Assembly (NCBI GenBank): GCA_002298545.1
Contig: DBKQ01000091.1
Location: 390 to 13,876 of the forward strand
Origin: Prevotella sp. UBA746
Lineage (GTDB): Bacteria; Bacteroidota; Bacteroidia; Bacteroidales; Bacteroidaceae
DNA: 13,487 nucleotides
Direction: 5' to 3'
The notes under the pieces were generated by a model. That model was not told the origin of the DNA and ran no database searches. It saw only the letters and a list, made by a program, of their open reading frames with translations. Below are positions 1 through 7,222 of the stretch, in pieces. The position numbers and the translations under genes are program-made. Position 1 is the stretch's first letter, and every line of letters starts with the position of its first letter.

Positions 1-2
1 AA

Positions 3-3000
3 GGACTGAAAGTCCACATGCAGGGCAAGGGACTGCTCGGTATGGCACGGACAACGGCGACGAACCAAATCCTTGGGACGGCTCAATCGACGGAAATAAC
101 GAAGTGGAACACAGACTATTATGTCCCCCAACAGACAAAGGTCATTGTAACAACAGGGGACGCAACGGAAACCTCGGAGACGACAGCGGAAATAACCGAC
201 AAGGGTAACAAGGCTCTTTTCGTATATCAAAAGAATATCAGGACCACAGACGCCGACGGCAACATAACTGAAAAGACGGCTGAATACGATACGGCAAACG
301 GCACTCTGACAACAACAAGGACTTCATACGATGACAGTTCGTATGTACAGACCGAATACGGCGACTATGTCAAGAAAGGCGGCAGATGGCTTGCACAGAG
401 CATAACGGAAAGAAGAAAACATGCCGACGACAAGGCGGAATATGTTGACAGGACAATTATTGAATATGACGGCAGTGGCTGTGTTTCCGGTAAAACGACG
501 CATGCCGGTACACCAAAACAGGTCAAGACAACAATATGGCATGACTATTACGGAAATGTATCGTCTTTCATCAGTGAAGGCGACGGCATAGGCGAGATAG
601 AATATTATAACGGATATGACGCGACGGGGCGTTTCCTGATGAAGAAGGACAATGATACGACCCCGGCTTCAATGTCATATACCTACGATGTTTTTGGCAA
701 CCTTCTTACGGAAACGGACGATAGCGTCGAAGACAATCCTCTCACGACACGCCACAGCTACAACTCATGGGGACAGGAGGTAATGACAACTACCACTGAA
801 GGAGCGGAGATAAAGACTTGGTACGGCTGGGGATCAAATCTGGCGAAAAGATACTACAAACTCACATATTGTCTCGGACAGCCTTGGCAAAAGACCTGGT
901 ATGACTCGTGCGGACGAGTTGTTATGACGGAGACAGTTGCCGACGGAGGCATTCTTTCAACTTCAAAGAAGACATTCAACAACAAGGGACTTGAGACTGG
1001 TACTGTACAGACTACAGGCAAACTTTCCTTTTCTACGGAAAAGGAATATGACAGCAGAGGGAGGATAACGTCGTTGAAGTCAAGTTCCGGCAAGAACTTG
1101 TCATACTCTTATGCCAACCGTCAGATTTCCATTGTTGACAATGGTCGCACAACAGTTAAGAAATATGATGCACAGAGCAATGTCCGCAAGATAACAGACC
1201 CTCTGACAACTGTTGAATACAGATATTATTCAAACGGAAAGCCGAGTGAAATATCATGCAGCGGCAACGTCGTCAGAATGGAATACGACGATGCCGGCAA
1301 CCGCACTTTGCTTGACGACCCCGATGCCGGCAGGACGACAAGCGTTTACGATGCTGAGGGAAAGATATTGAGTCAGACCGACGGAAGGGGAGTAAAACTC
1401 TCTTTCAAATATGACGATTGGGGAAGGCTTTCGAGCAGGTCCGGAGCGTCAACGGATATCATGTACAGCTACGACAAGTACGATAATGTAAAGAGTGTAT
1501 GGCACGACGGCAACCGTATCGTTCCCATATATGACAAAAACAACCGTGTTGTTGCCGAAAACCGTTATTTCAGCGACAGCGAAACGCAAGTTCACAAATA
1601 CGAATACGACAAGTTCAACAATATAACTAAAGAAACTTTCCCCAGCGGATTTAGCGTAGATTATACGTACGATTCCTACGGAAACTGCACGGCTTACATA
1701 ATTGACGACGATACTGTTTGGGCAGAAAGACAAACTGACGGACAGACTTTCAAGGAATCTGTCTTCAGCGGCAAACTGACAAGGACAAGAGTTCTCGACA
1801 ACAGTGGATACCTGAAGAATCTTGACCTGTATAAGGCAGACAAACGTCTGCGCAGCATGAAATACAAGTATGACGGGGCGACGGGAAACATGACCAGTCG
1901 CGAGAACGTAGGAAACGGAACCGCCGAAAACTTTTCGTACGATGCCCTTGACAGGCTTGTAAAAAGTAAAGTCTGGTTCGTGGCGCAACTTGATACATCC
2001 TTATACCATGGTGATGCCAAAACAGACTATTATGCAGGCAATTTCTCAGACGTTAATCCAGGTATCTCTATAGGCGACAAGCGATTTGACGAATGGAACA
2101 CCACGAAATACACGTATTCCGCTGACGGCAACATTCTGTCGTTCCCTGTCGCCGGCAACTATACATACAGCATGGAAAAGCCTCATGCCGTAATTGGCGT
2201 AACCAATCCCGGCGGCAAGATACCGTCAAATACGCAGAATATAAATTACAACGATATAAACAAGATCGACGAGATTTCAGAAAATAAATCCGACGGGAGG
2301 CATGTCCTTGATTTCTATTACGGTCCCGACAACGAGCGGTGGATTACTGAGCATCAGATAGACAACGAGGATGTAAAGTCTGTACATTACGGCGATAGCT
2401 ATGAGAAAGTGGAAGAACGTGGTAATGTGCGTGAATTCACGTATCTCGGCAACGGACTCCTTTACTATAAGGAGAAGGGAGATCAAGGTAAGCTGCTGTA
2501 TATATTCACCGATGCCCAAGGGAGCATAACTGATATTTTTGATGCCGACGGCAACAGCGTTTTCCAGGCTGAGTATGACCCGTGGGGAAACATGACTGTT
2601 ACGAAGAACGACATCGGTTTTATCCGTGGCTACACAGGTCATGAGATGTTGCCGGAGTTCGGACTTATCAATATGAACGGCAGAATGTATGACCCGCAGC
2701 TCGGAAGGTTCTTGAGTCCCGACAACTACATACAGATGCCTGAAAACAGCCAGAGCTTCAACCGCTACTCGTATTGTCTGAACAACCCGCTGAAGTACAC
2801 GGATCCGAGCGGGGAATTTTGGAATATAGTGTTTGGTGCTGCTGTAGGAGGCTTATTTAATTGGGCATCACATGGCTTTAAATATAATGCCAAGGGACTT
2901 GGCTATTTCTTTACAGGTGCCGTTGCAGGTGCTATCAGTACAGGAGTTGCATCGGGTGTAAATGTAGCAATGGCTGGAGGAAATTTTTGGAGTGGAGCTG

Positions 3001-3788
3001 CAGGAATGGCAGACGGAATTTCTTCAACAGGTTTCCTGTCAGGAGCGGCTGCTGGTGCAGCATCAGGATTTGCAGGAGGATTTATTTCCGGATTAGGTAA
3101 CTCGCTGACAGATGGCGACAGCTTTGAAAGAAGTATTCTATATGGATTAGACTATGGATTGGAAGGTGGCCTTGCAGGAGGAATCTTCAGTGGTATAGCA
3201 GGCGGTATAGATGCCTTGGAAAAGGGAACAGACTTTTGGGATGGAACAATTAAAGTTAGCATGGATGGAGCATTTTCATGTATGGGGAATGATTTGGACG
3301 GTATTTGGGATAAGCTCAAGGAAGAATGTCAAGATTTTGTTGGTAAATATGTTGGAGATTTTGAAGGGCAACATGTTTATGAAAGTAAAGTTTTAGGAGA
3401 ATGTTCTTCTGGAAAAAATTATAGAGGATATACTCTTCCTAATAAAGGAATATTTGTAGGTAAAAAGGTTTTTACTGGTGGGTCAATAAATGGTCGTGCA
3501 ATGATGCAACATGAATTTGGTCATATCCTTCAATGCAGACTTGTTGGAGAAGAAAAATATTATAAAATTATTGCTAAGGAGAGTATTTCAAATTGCGCAA
3601 AAATACCACCATATAACAAAATTTCTCATGACCTTTTTTGGACCGAAACATGGGCAAATTATTTATCAAAACAATATTTTGGTGTAACTTGGCATGGCTT
3701 AGATAAATATATAAATGGATTGGGGGCAAGATATTATCCCGCCAAAAATATAAGCTTAAAATTAAAAAAAGAAAAATTTGGTTTATAA
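3..3788 (+). CDS. RHS/YD-repeat polymorphic toxin, 5'-partial, with HEFGH metallopeptidase-like tip
   Basis: The frame is open to the left edge of the window, so the true start lies upstream; residues are numbered here from the Met codon at base 18. Residues about 60-800 carry many YD-type repeats (for example YDVFGNLLTETD and YDDAGNRTLL). Residues about 805-933 are the conserved RHS-associated core, with DAQGSITDIFDADGN, YDPWGN, RMYDPQLGRFLSPD and NRYSYCLNNPLKYTDPSG. The last matches the PxxxxDPxG motif at which RHS proteins are cut to release their C-terminal tip. After DPSG (929-932) comes a Gly/Ala-rich hydrophobic stretch (about 937-1066) resembling glycine zippers. The final domain has HEFGH at 1165-1169 and a WTETWANY segment (1208-1215), where E1210 is a plausible third zinc ligand. 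In the family, the shell encloses a variable toxin and mediates contact-dependent killing. The protease role is inferred from the motif only. The tip is clearly more AT-rich than the shell. Confidence 0.9.
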   Translation, partial: GLKVHMQGKGLLGMARTTATNQILGTAQSTEITKWNTDYYVPQQTKVIVTTGDATETSETTAEITDKGNKALFVYQKNIRTTDADGNITEKTAEYDTANGTLTTTRTSYDDSSYVQTEYGDYVKKGGRWLAQSITERRKHADDKAEYVDRTIIEYDGSGCVSGKTTHAGTPKQVKTTIWHDYYGNVSSFISEGDGIGEIEYYNGYDATGRFLMKKDNDTTPASMSYTYDVFGNLLTETDDSVEDNPLTTRHSYNSWGQEVMTTTTEGAEIKTWYGWGSNLAKRYYKLTYCLGQPWQKTWYDSCGRVVMTETVADGGILSTSKKTFNNKGLETGTVQTTGKLSFSTEKEYDSRGRITSLKSSSGKNLSYSYANRQISIVDNGRTTVKKYDAQSNVRKITDPLTTVEYRYYSNGKPSEISCSGNVVRMEYDDAGNRTLLDDPDAGRTTSVYDAEGKILSQTDGRGVKLSFKYDDWGRLSSRSGASTDIMYSYDKYDNVKSVWHDGNRIVPIYDKNNRVVAENRYFSDSETQVHKYEYDKFNNITKETFPSGFSVDYTYDSYGNCTAYIIDDDTVWAERQTDGQTFKESVFSGKLTRTRVLDNSGYLKNLDLYKADKRLRSMKYKYDGATGNMTSRENVGNGTAENFSYDALDRLVKSKVWFVAQLDTSLYHGDAKTDYYAGNFSDVNPGISIGDKRFDEWNTTKYTYSADGNILSFPVAGNYTYSMEKPHAVIGVTNPGGKIPSNTQNINYNDINKIDEISENKSDGRHVLDFYYGPDNERWITEHQIDNEDVKSVHYGDSYEKVEERGNVREFTYLGNGLLYYKEKGDQGKLLYIFTDAQGSITDIFDADGNSVFQAEYDPWGNMTVTKNDIGFIRGYTGHEMLPEFGLINMNGRMYDPQLGRFLSPDNYIQMPENSQSFNRYSYCLNNPLKYTDPSGEFWNIVFGAAVGGLFNWASHGFKYNAKGLGYFFTGAVAGAISTGVASGVNVAMAGGNFWSGAAGMADGISSTGFLSGAAAGAASGFAGGFISGLGNSLTDGDSFERSILYGLDYGLEGGLAGGIFSGIAGGIDALEKGTDFWDGTIKVSMDGAFSCMGNDLDGIWDKLKEECQDFVGKYVGDFEGQHVYESKVLGECSSGKNYRGYTLPNKGIFVGKKVFTGGSINGRAMMQHEFGHILQCRLVGEEKYYKIIAKESISNCAKIPPYNKISHDLFWTETWANYLSKQYFGVTWHGLDKYINGLGARYYPAKNISLKLKKEKFGL

Positions 3789-3802
3789 AAAATAATCTAT
3801 TT

Positions 3803-4234
3803 ATGAAAATATTATTACTTATATTATCTATTTTTATTTTCTTTTCTTCTTGTATTATGGATTGTAAGAGGGCAGGATATTTCGTCAAGAATTGTACCGA
3901 TGATACTCTATTCATGGTCTTGACATTAAAAGATACACTAAATGATGAAATTTATTGGAGTAAAAATCCTTATGATACAATAATTTCGGATTTTAATGAT
4001 ACAATAAGTACATACTTAAATGGGAGGGAAGTGAGATTTTCAAATTACTATTATGTTTTACCGAATCATAATTCAAATTCTATTGACGAAGTTAAAGATA
4101 CATGCTATCTTTTTGTCATTAAATGGAATGTTGCTAAAATATATTCTATTGATGAAATTCGTAATAAGAGAATGTATAAATTGAAAATCCTTACAAAAGA
4201 GGATTTGCGAGATCCCGTATATGAATATCGATAG
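3803..4234 (+). CDS. Small putative lipoprotein, candidate immunity protein for the RHS tip
   Basis: This encodes 143 aa. The N-terminus is a lipoprotein signal: MK, a hydrophobic run, then FFSSC, with the lipobox Cys at residue 17. The mature protein would therefore be anchored in the inner or outer membrane, facing the periplasm. The rest is polar and rich in Asp, Asn and Tyr, with no domain I recognise. The start lies 14 bp after the RHS stop codon in the same orientation, so the two genes are probably co-transcribed. Small genes directly downstream of RHS tips commonly encode the cognate immunity protein, and a periplasmic lipoprotein would suit a toxin acting in the envelope. This function is inferred from position and export signal. 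The gene shares the AT-rich composition of the toxin tip, as if both had moved together. Confidence 0.75.
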   Translation: MKILLLILSIFIFFSSCIMDCKRAGYFVKNCTDDTLFMVLTLKDTLNDEIYWSKNPYDTIISDFNDTISTYLNGREVRFSNYYYVLPNHNSNSIDEVKDTCYLFVIKWNVAKIYSIDEIRNKRMYKLKILTKEDLRDPVYEYR

Positions 4235-4304
4235 GATAAAATAAAGATATTCAGATTTCATTAGATAACTATGTTTAACTTGGAAAATATGGAATTAAAT
4301 AATT

Positions 4305-4323
4305 TTGAGTCCACTTGAAAAAG
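4305..4323 (+). repeat. Left terminal inverted repeat of the IS
   Basis: The sequence is TTGAGTCCACTTGAAAAAG. It matches the reverse complement of the right end (TTGAACCCACTTGTAAAAG) at 16 of 19 positions, with the CCACTTG core identical. Confidence 0.75.
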
Positions 4324-4381
4324 TCAGCCGAGCCGACTTGATTAATATACATTAGTTTAACACTATATCGTTCTTTGACAT

Positions 4382-4412
4382 TTTGCCATCTGGAGAAAAT
4401 TTCGTAACTTTA
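4382..4412 (+). promoter_or_regulatory. Putative Bacteroidetes promoter of the IS transposase
   Basis: TTTG at 4382-4385 is followed by 19 bp and TAACTTTA at 4405-4412. This fits the Bacteroidetes sigma factor consensus (TTTG, 19-21 bp, TAnnTTTG) except for the last base. It lies just upstream of the transposase start at 4437. Confidence 0.5.
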
Positions 4413-4436
4413 TACTTGAAATCAAAGCACTAAGCA

Positions 4437-5519
4437 ATGTTCAAGAAAAGTACGACAACCAAGCAACTTGACTTCTTTTCCTCGCCATCTGGTTTGATGT
4501 GCGTGCATGAAAGCCGTAAGTATGACGACCCTGCAGCCTGGCACAATAAATTCTATCGCGAAGTTACATGTAACATCGATGAGGAAATCCTCCGGCCGTT
4601 GTTTGCAAAGGAGCGTGAGGATGGCAAGTACGGCCGTCCCAATGCCCCCATACGCATTCTCATCGCGATGAGCATCCTTAAAGAAGGATGTGGTTGCAGT
4701 GACAAGACCTTGTACGAGATTTGCTGCTTCAACATTCTTTATCGTAGTGCACTTGGCTTAGTTAAACTTGACGAGCTGTGTCCTTCCATAGACTCCTACT
4801 ATACCCTGCGCCGTAACATGACAAAGTATCAAGAGGAGACAGGTGTTGACTTGTTTGACAAATGCTTCAAGGGTGTCACTCGCAAGCAGGCTCTTGAATA
4901 CCGCATCTCAGGCAAAGCCGTCCGCATGGACAGCAAGCTTATATCAAGCAACATTGCCTGGTTCTCACGTTATGAAATCATCCATGAGACTCTGATGCAG
5001 CAGGTAAGCAAGTCCGAGATAGAAGCCATTGAAGACCAGCTCATACGCAAGCAGGCTCTTGATTTCTACGAGGATTATGCCCAGAAGACCGTCTATCGTA
5101 CGGATAGCGCAACAATGGAAAAGCGTCTGCTGACGCTTGGCATCGTTATCGACTATGTACTGACACATTCACCAGAGGACAGCAAACCGTTGCTTTCACG
5201 TGTGTTCAACGAGCAGTACGATAAGGCAGAGATTTCCGTCATCAACAGTAAAGGCAAGAAAACCTGAAGGTATTTCGGCAAGGAACAAATTGACAAGGCT
5301 CAGACCAGAAAGGAAGTCGAGTCTGTTCCATTCGAGAAGCGCAAGAAGCGGAACAACGTCGAGACGACAATCTTCCAGTACTGCTTTCACACGAGGAACA
5401 ACAAAACCATATACTGCAGACTTATCAAGCACAAGATGCAGGCTCTTGCACGTTGTGCATGGATTAATGTGCGCCGACTTCTGCTATTTGACCTCGAAAT
5501 GGCTCTCCAAAGAGCATGA
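4437..5519 (+). pseudogene. IS1182-family transposase, central deletion plus stop codon
   Basis: The first part (4437-5264) encodes 276 aa typical of the N-terminal half of Bacteroidetes IS1182 transposases: MFKKSTTTKQLDFFSSPSGL, a DUF772-like region with RILIAMSILKEG, and the first catalytic aspartate in RMDSKLISSNIAW (D165). The frame ends in TGA at 5265-5267. The same frame then continues with the family's C-terminal end, from YFGKEQID through KRNNVETTIFQ (probable catalytic Glu in NNVE, codon 5361-5363) to AWINVRRLLLF, and stops at 5517-5519. The part normally lying between, with the second catalytic Asp, is absent, so the enzyme should be inactive. Because both pieces share one frame, this looks like an in-frame-sized deletion with a stop codon at or near the junction rather than a simple frameshift. 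Confidence 0.85.
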
Positions 5520-5686
5520 AATGCTTCAAAGACCGCATTTTCCCCATAAAAGGGGTATATATCAGTCAGTGTGCGTCTATATTGACCATAAAAAGTCTAT
5601 TCCTGCCACATGGCTGATTTGAGAGTTAACGACCAATGCTGGAATATAATACCAGACAGAGGTCAATGTTTAATCAAATTAGACCA

Positions 5687-5705
5687 CTTTTACAAGTGGG
5701 TTCAA
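5687..5705 (-). repeat. Right terminal inverted repeat of the IS
   Basis: The plus strand reads CTTTTACAAGTGGGTTCAA, which is the inverted partner of the left end at 4305-4323 with three mismatches. It lies about 170 bp after the transposase stop codon. Confidence 0.75.
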
Positions 5706-5845
5706 TTTTGAATTATGGAAAAAAGGAAGAGGATAGTATCATCGGTAGAACGAATTGCCATCAATGCCGTGCTTGGCGGAATTGTTCAAAAAATATGGAA
5801 AGGAAAAATAATGTATACCTGACTAAATAGTTAACAAGAATAGAA

Positions 5846-6991
5846 ATGGAAAGATATTATAAAATAATAGGATTTGATGCCAAACGCATCGTAAGGAATT
5901 TTACGGGACTGGGGAACTACTCCAGAACTCTCGTCAACGGACTTGCAGAGATTGTGCCGCAAGACACTCAGCTGCGGCTATATGCTCCCGACAAGGGAAA
6001 CGAACGACTGAGAGAACAGGTGAGAGAAAGGGAGAACGTGAAGTTCGTTTATCCCGAAGGACACAGAATGAAACTCTCGAGAGACCTCTGGAGAGTACAC
6101 GGCATCGTGGACGACCTGAAGAGGGACGGCGTCAGCCTGTATCACGGACTGACCGGCGAACTGCCTATGGGCATAAGGAAGAGCGGGATAAAAGCGGTCG
6201 TTACTATCCACGACCTTATCTTTATGCGCCACCCTGAATACTACAACTGGATTGACACGAAGATTTACGGATGGAAATTCCGGCAGACATGTCGGGAAGC
6301 AGACCGCATCATCGCCATCAGCGAATGTACGAAGCGCGACATAATAGAGTTGGGAGGTGTTGATGCAGAGAAAATAGACGTGATATACCAAAGCTGCGGA
6401 ACGGAATTCAAGGCTCGCGAAAGTGAGAAAAAACTGCAGCAGGTACACTCTGACTATCTGTTGCCGGAGCGCTACATCGTAAGCGTGGGCACTATAGAGG
6501 AGAGGAAGAACATTCTGCTTGCAGTAAAGGCAATGCAGCTGTTGCCCGAAGAGATAAGTCTTGTTGTTGTCGGCAGACCTACTCCATATACCGACAAGGT
6601 TAAGAAATATGTAGCGGAACATGCTCTGGAGAAAAGGGTGAAGTTCCTCCACGGCGTACCATTTGCCGACCTCCCCTCAATCTACCAGATGGCAGAGGCA
6701 TGCGTGTACCCGTCGAGATACGAGGGGTTCGGACTGCCTATCATAGAGGCAATACAGAGCGGACTGCCCGTAGTGTCATGTACTGGAAGCTGCTTGGAAG
6801 AAGCTGGCGGAAGATACTCACTGTATGTCAGTCCCGACGACGTGCAGGGTATGGCAGATGCCATACAGCAAGTGCTTGTAGGAGCCGAAGGCAGAGAGGA
6901 GAGAATAGAGAAAAGCCAGCAGTATGTTACAAGATTTGAAGGAAACGACGTGGCACAACAAGTCTTGGATATTTATAAAAAATTGATATAA
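5846..6991 (+). CDS. Glycosyltransferase family 4 (GT-B fold)
   Basis: This encodes 381 aa, the usual length for a GT4 enzyme. The N-terminal Rossmann domain includes the GLGNYSRTL loop (about residues 20-30) and TIHDLIFMRHPEYY. The C-terminal half starts near YIVSVGTIEERKN and carries the GT4 signature EGFGLPIIEA, with the E-x7-E pair at E293 and E301 that contacts the nucleotide-sugar donor. No signal peptide or membrane segment is seen, so it probably acts in the cytoplasm or at the inner membrane face. The family transfers a sugar (often mannose, glucose or galactose) from a nucleotide donor during LPS, capsule or exopolysaccharide synthesis. The specific donor and acceptor cannot be told from sequence. 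It stands alone between the IS and korA, without other polysaccharide genes. Confidence 0.88.
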   Translation: MERYYKIIGFDAKRIVRNFTGLGNYSRTLVNGLAEIVPQDTQLRLYAPDKGNERLREQVRERENVKFVYPEGHRMKLSRDLWRVHGIVDDLKRDGVSLYHGLTGELPMGIRKSGIKAVVTIHDLIFMRHPEYYNWIDTKIYGWKFRQTCREADRIIAISECTKRDIIELGGVDAEKIDVIYQSCGTEFKARESEKKLQQVHSDYLLPERYIVSVGTIEERKNILLAVKAMQLLPEEISLVVVGRPTPYTDKVKKYVAEHALEKRVKFLHGVPFADLPSIYQMAEACVYPSRYEGFGLPIIEAIQSGLPVVSCTGSCLEEAGGRYSLYVSPDDVQGMADAIQQVLVGAEGREERIEKSQQYVTRFEGNDVAQQVLDIYKKLI

Positions 6992-6995
6992 CAAC

Positions 6996-7033
6996 ATGGC
7001 AATAGGTGTATGTATATGTACACCTATTGTCAT
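6996..7033. terminator. Long hairpin after the glycosyltransferase gene, terminator-like
   Basis: Arms 6996-7010 and 7019-7033 form a 15-bp stem with one G-T wobble around the 8-nt loop TGTATATG. It starts 4 bp after the glycosyltransferase stop codon, where a terminator is expected. No T-run follows directly, so a role in mRNA 3'-end stability or as a protein-binding palindrome is also possible. Confidence 0.5.
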
Positions 7034-7048
7034 AATGAAAGTATTTTT

Positions 7049-7083
7049 ATACAAAACTTCGGTCTACAAACAAAGTTTTGTAT
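7049..7083. repeat. 11-bp inverted repeat upstream of the korA promoter
   Basis: ATACAAAACTT at 7049-7059 is exactly inverted as AAGTTTTGTAT at 7073-7083, with a 13-bp spacer. It lies 9 bp before the -33 element of the likely korA promoter, so it could be an operator. A role as a second terminator arm is an alternative. Confidence 0.4.
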
Positions 7084-7091
7084 CAAAAAGT

Positions 7092-7122
7092 TTTGCGCTT
7101 TCATTAAAGTTTCCGAACTTTG
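7092..7122 (+). promoter_or_regulatory. Putative korA promoter
   Basis: TTTG at 7092-7095 is followed by 19 bp and GAACTTTG at 7115-7122, which differs from the TAnnTTTG consensus only at the first base. It would give a 5' leader of roughly 95 nt before korA. In that leader, CCGTTCT (7144-7150) and AGAACGG (7152-7158) form a perfect 7-bp inverted repeat with one central base. Confidence 0.5.
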
Positions 7123-7222
7123 CATTATCCGTTACACTGTTGTCCGTTCTAAGAACGGCAGGCGAAATGGAAAACACTTTTATCGACTATCCTAAATAGT
7201 AAAATAATTAATACTGAATTTT

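Larger units (their letters stand above)
4305..5705 (+). mobile_element. IS1182-like insertion sequence, internally deleted (about 1.4 kb)
   Basis: The element is bounded by 19-bp imperfect terminal inverted repeats at 4305-4323 and 5687-5705 (16 of 19 positions match). Between them lies a single transposase gene of the IS1182 type that has lost its central part. The element is shorter than usual for this family, consistent with an internal deletion. I could not identify a convincing target-site duplication. It lies between the RHS/lipoprotein pair and the glycosyltransferase gene and does not visibly interrupt a recognisable gene. With both ends present it might still be moved in trans by an intact relative. 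Confidence 0.8.

Noticed and set aside
5200..5622. Open frame of 140 codons overlapping the end of the transposase
   Set aside because: Its product is Ser/Arg/Thr-rich without any family resemblance, and the real transposase C-terminus is read in another frame over the same bases.
4295..5715. Target-site duplication around the IS
   Set aside because: AATT occurs near both ends but not symmetrically next to the inverted repeats, so it is not convincing.
5715..5822. Small frame of 35 codons between the IS and the glycosyltransferase (MEKRKRIVSSVERIAINAVL...)
   Set aside because: It could be a tiny basic peptide or a gene remnant, but it has no recognisable family, promoter or conserved context that I can show.
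5636..5830. 64-codon frame spanning the right IS end
   Set aside because: It crosses the terminal inverted repeat into flanking DNA and has no family features.
6996..7199. 67-codon frame between the glycosyltransferase gene and korA
   Set aside because: It runs through two hairpins and the likely korA promoter, so it is most likely chance.
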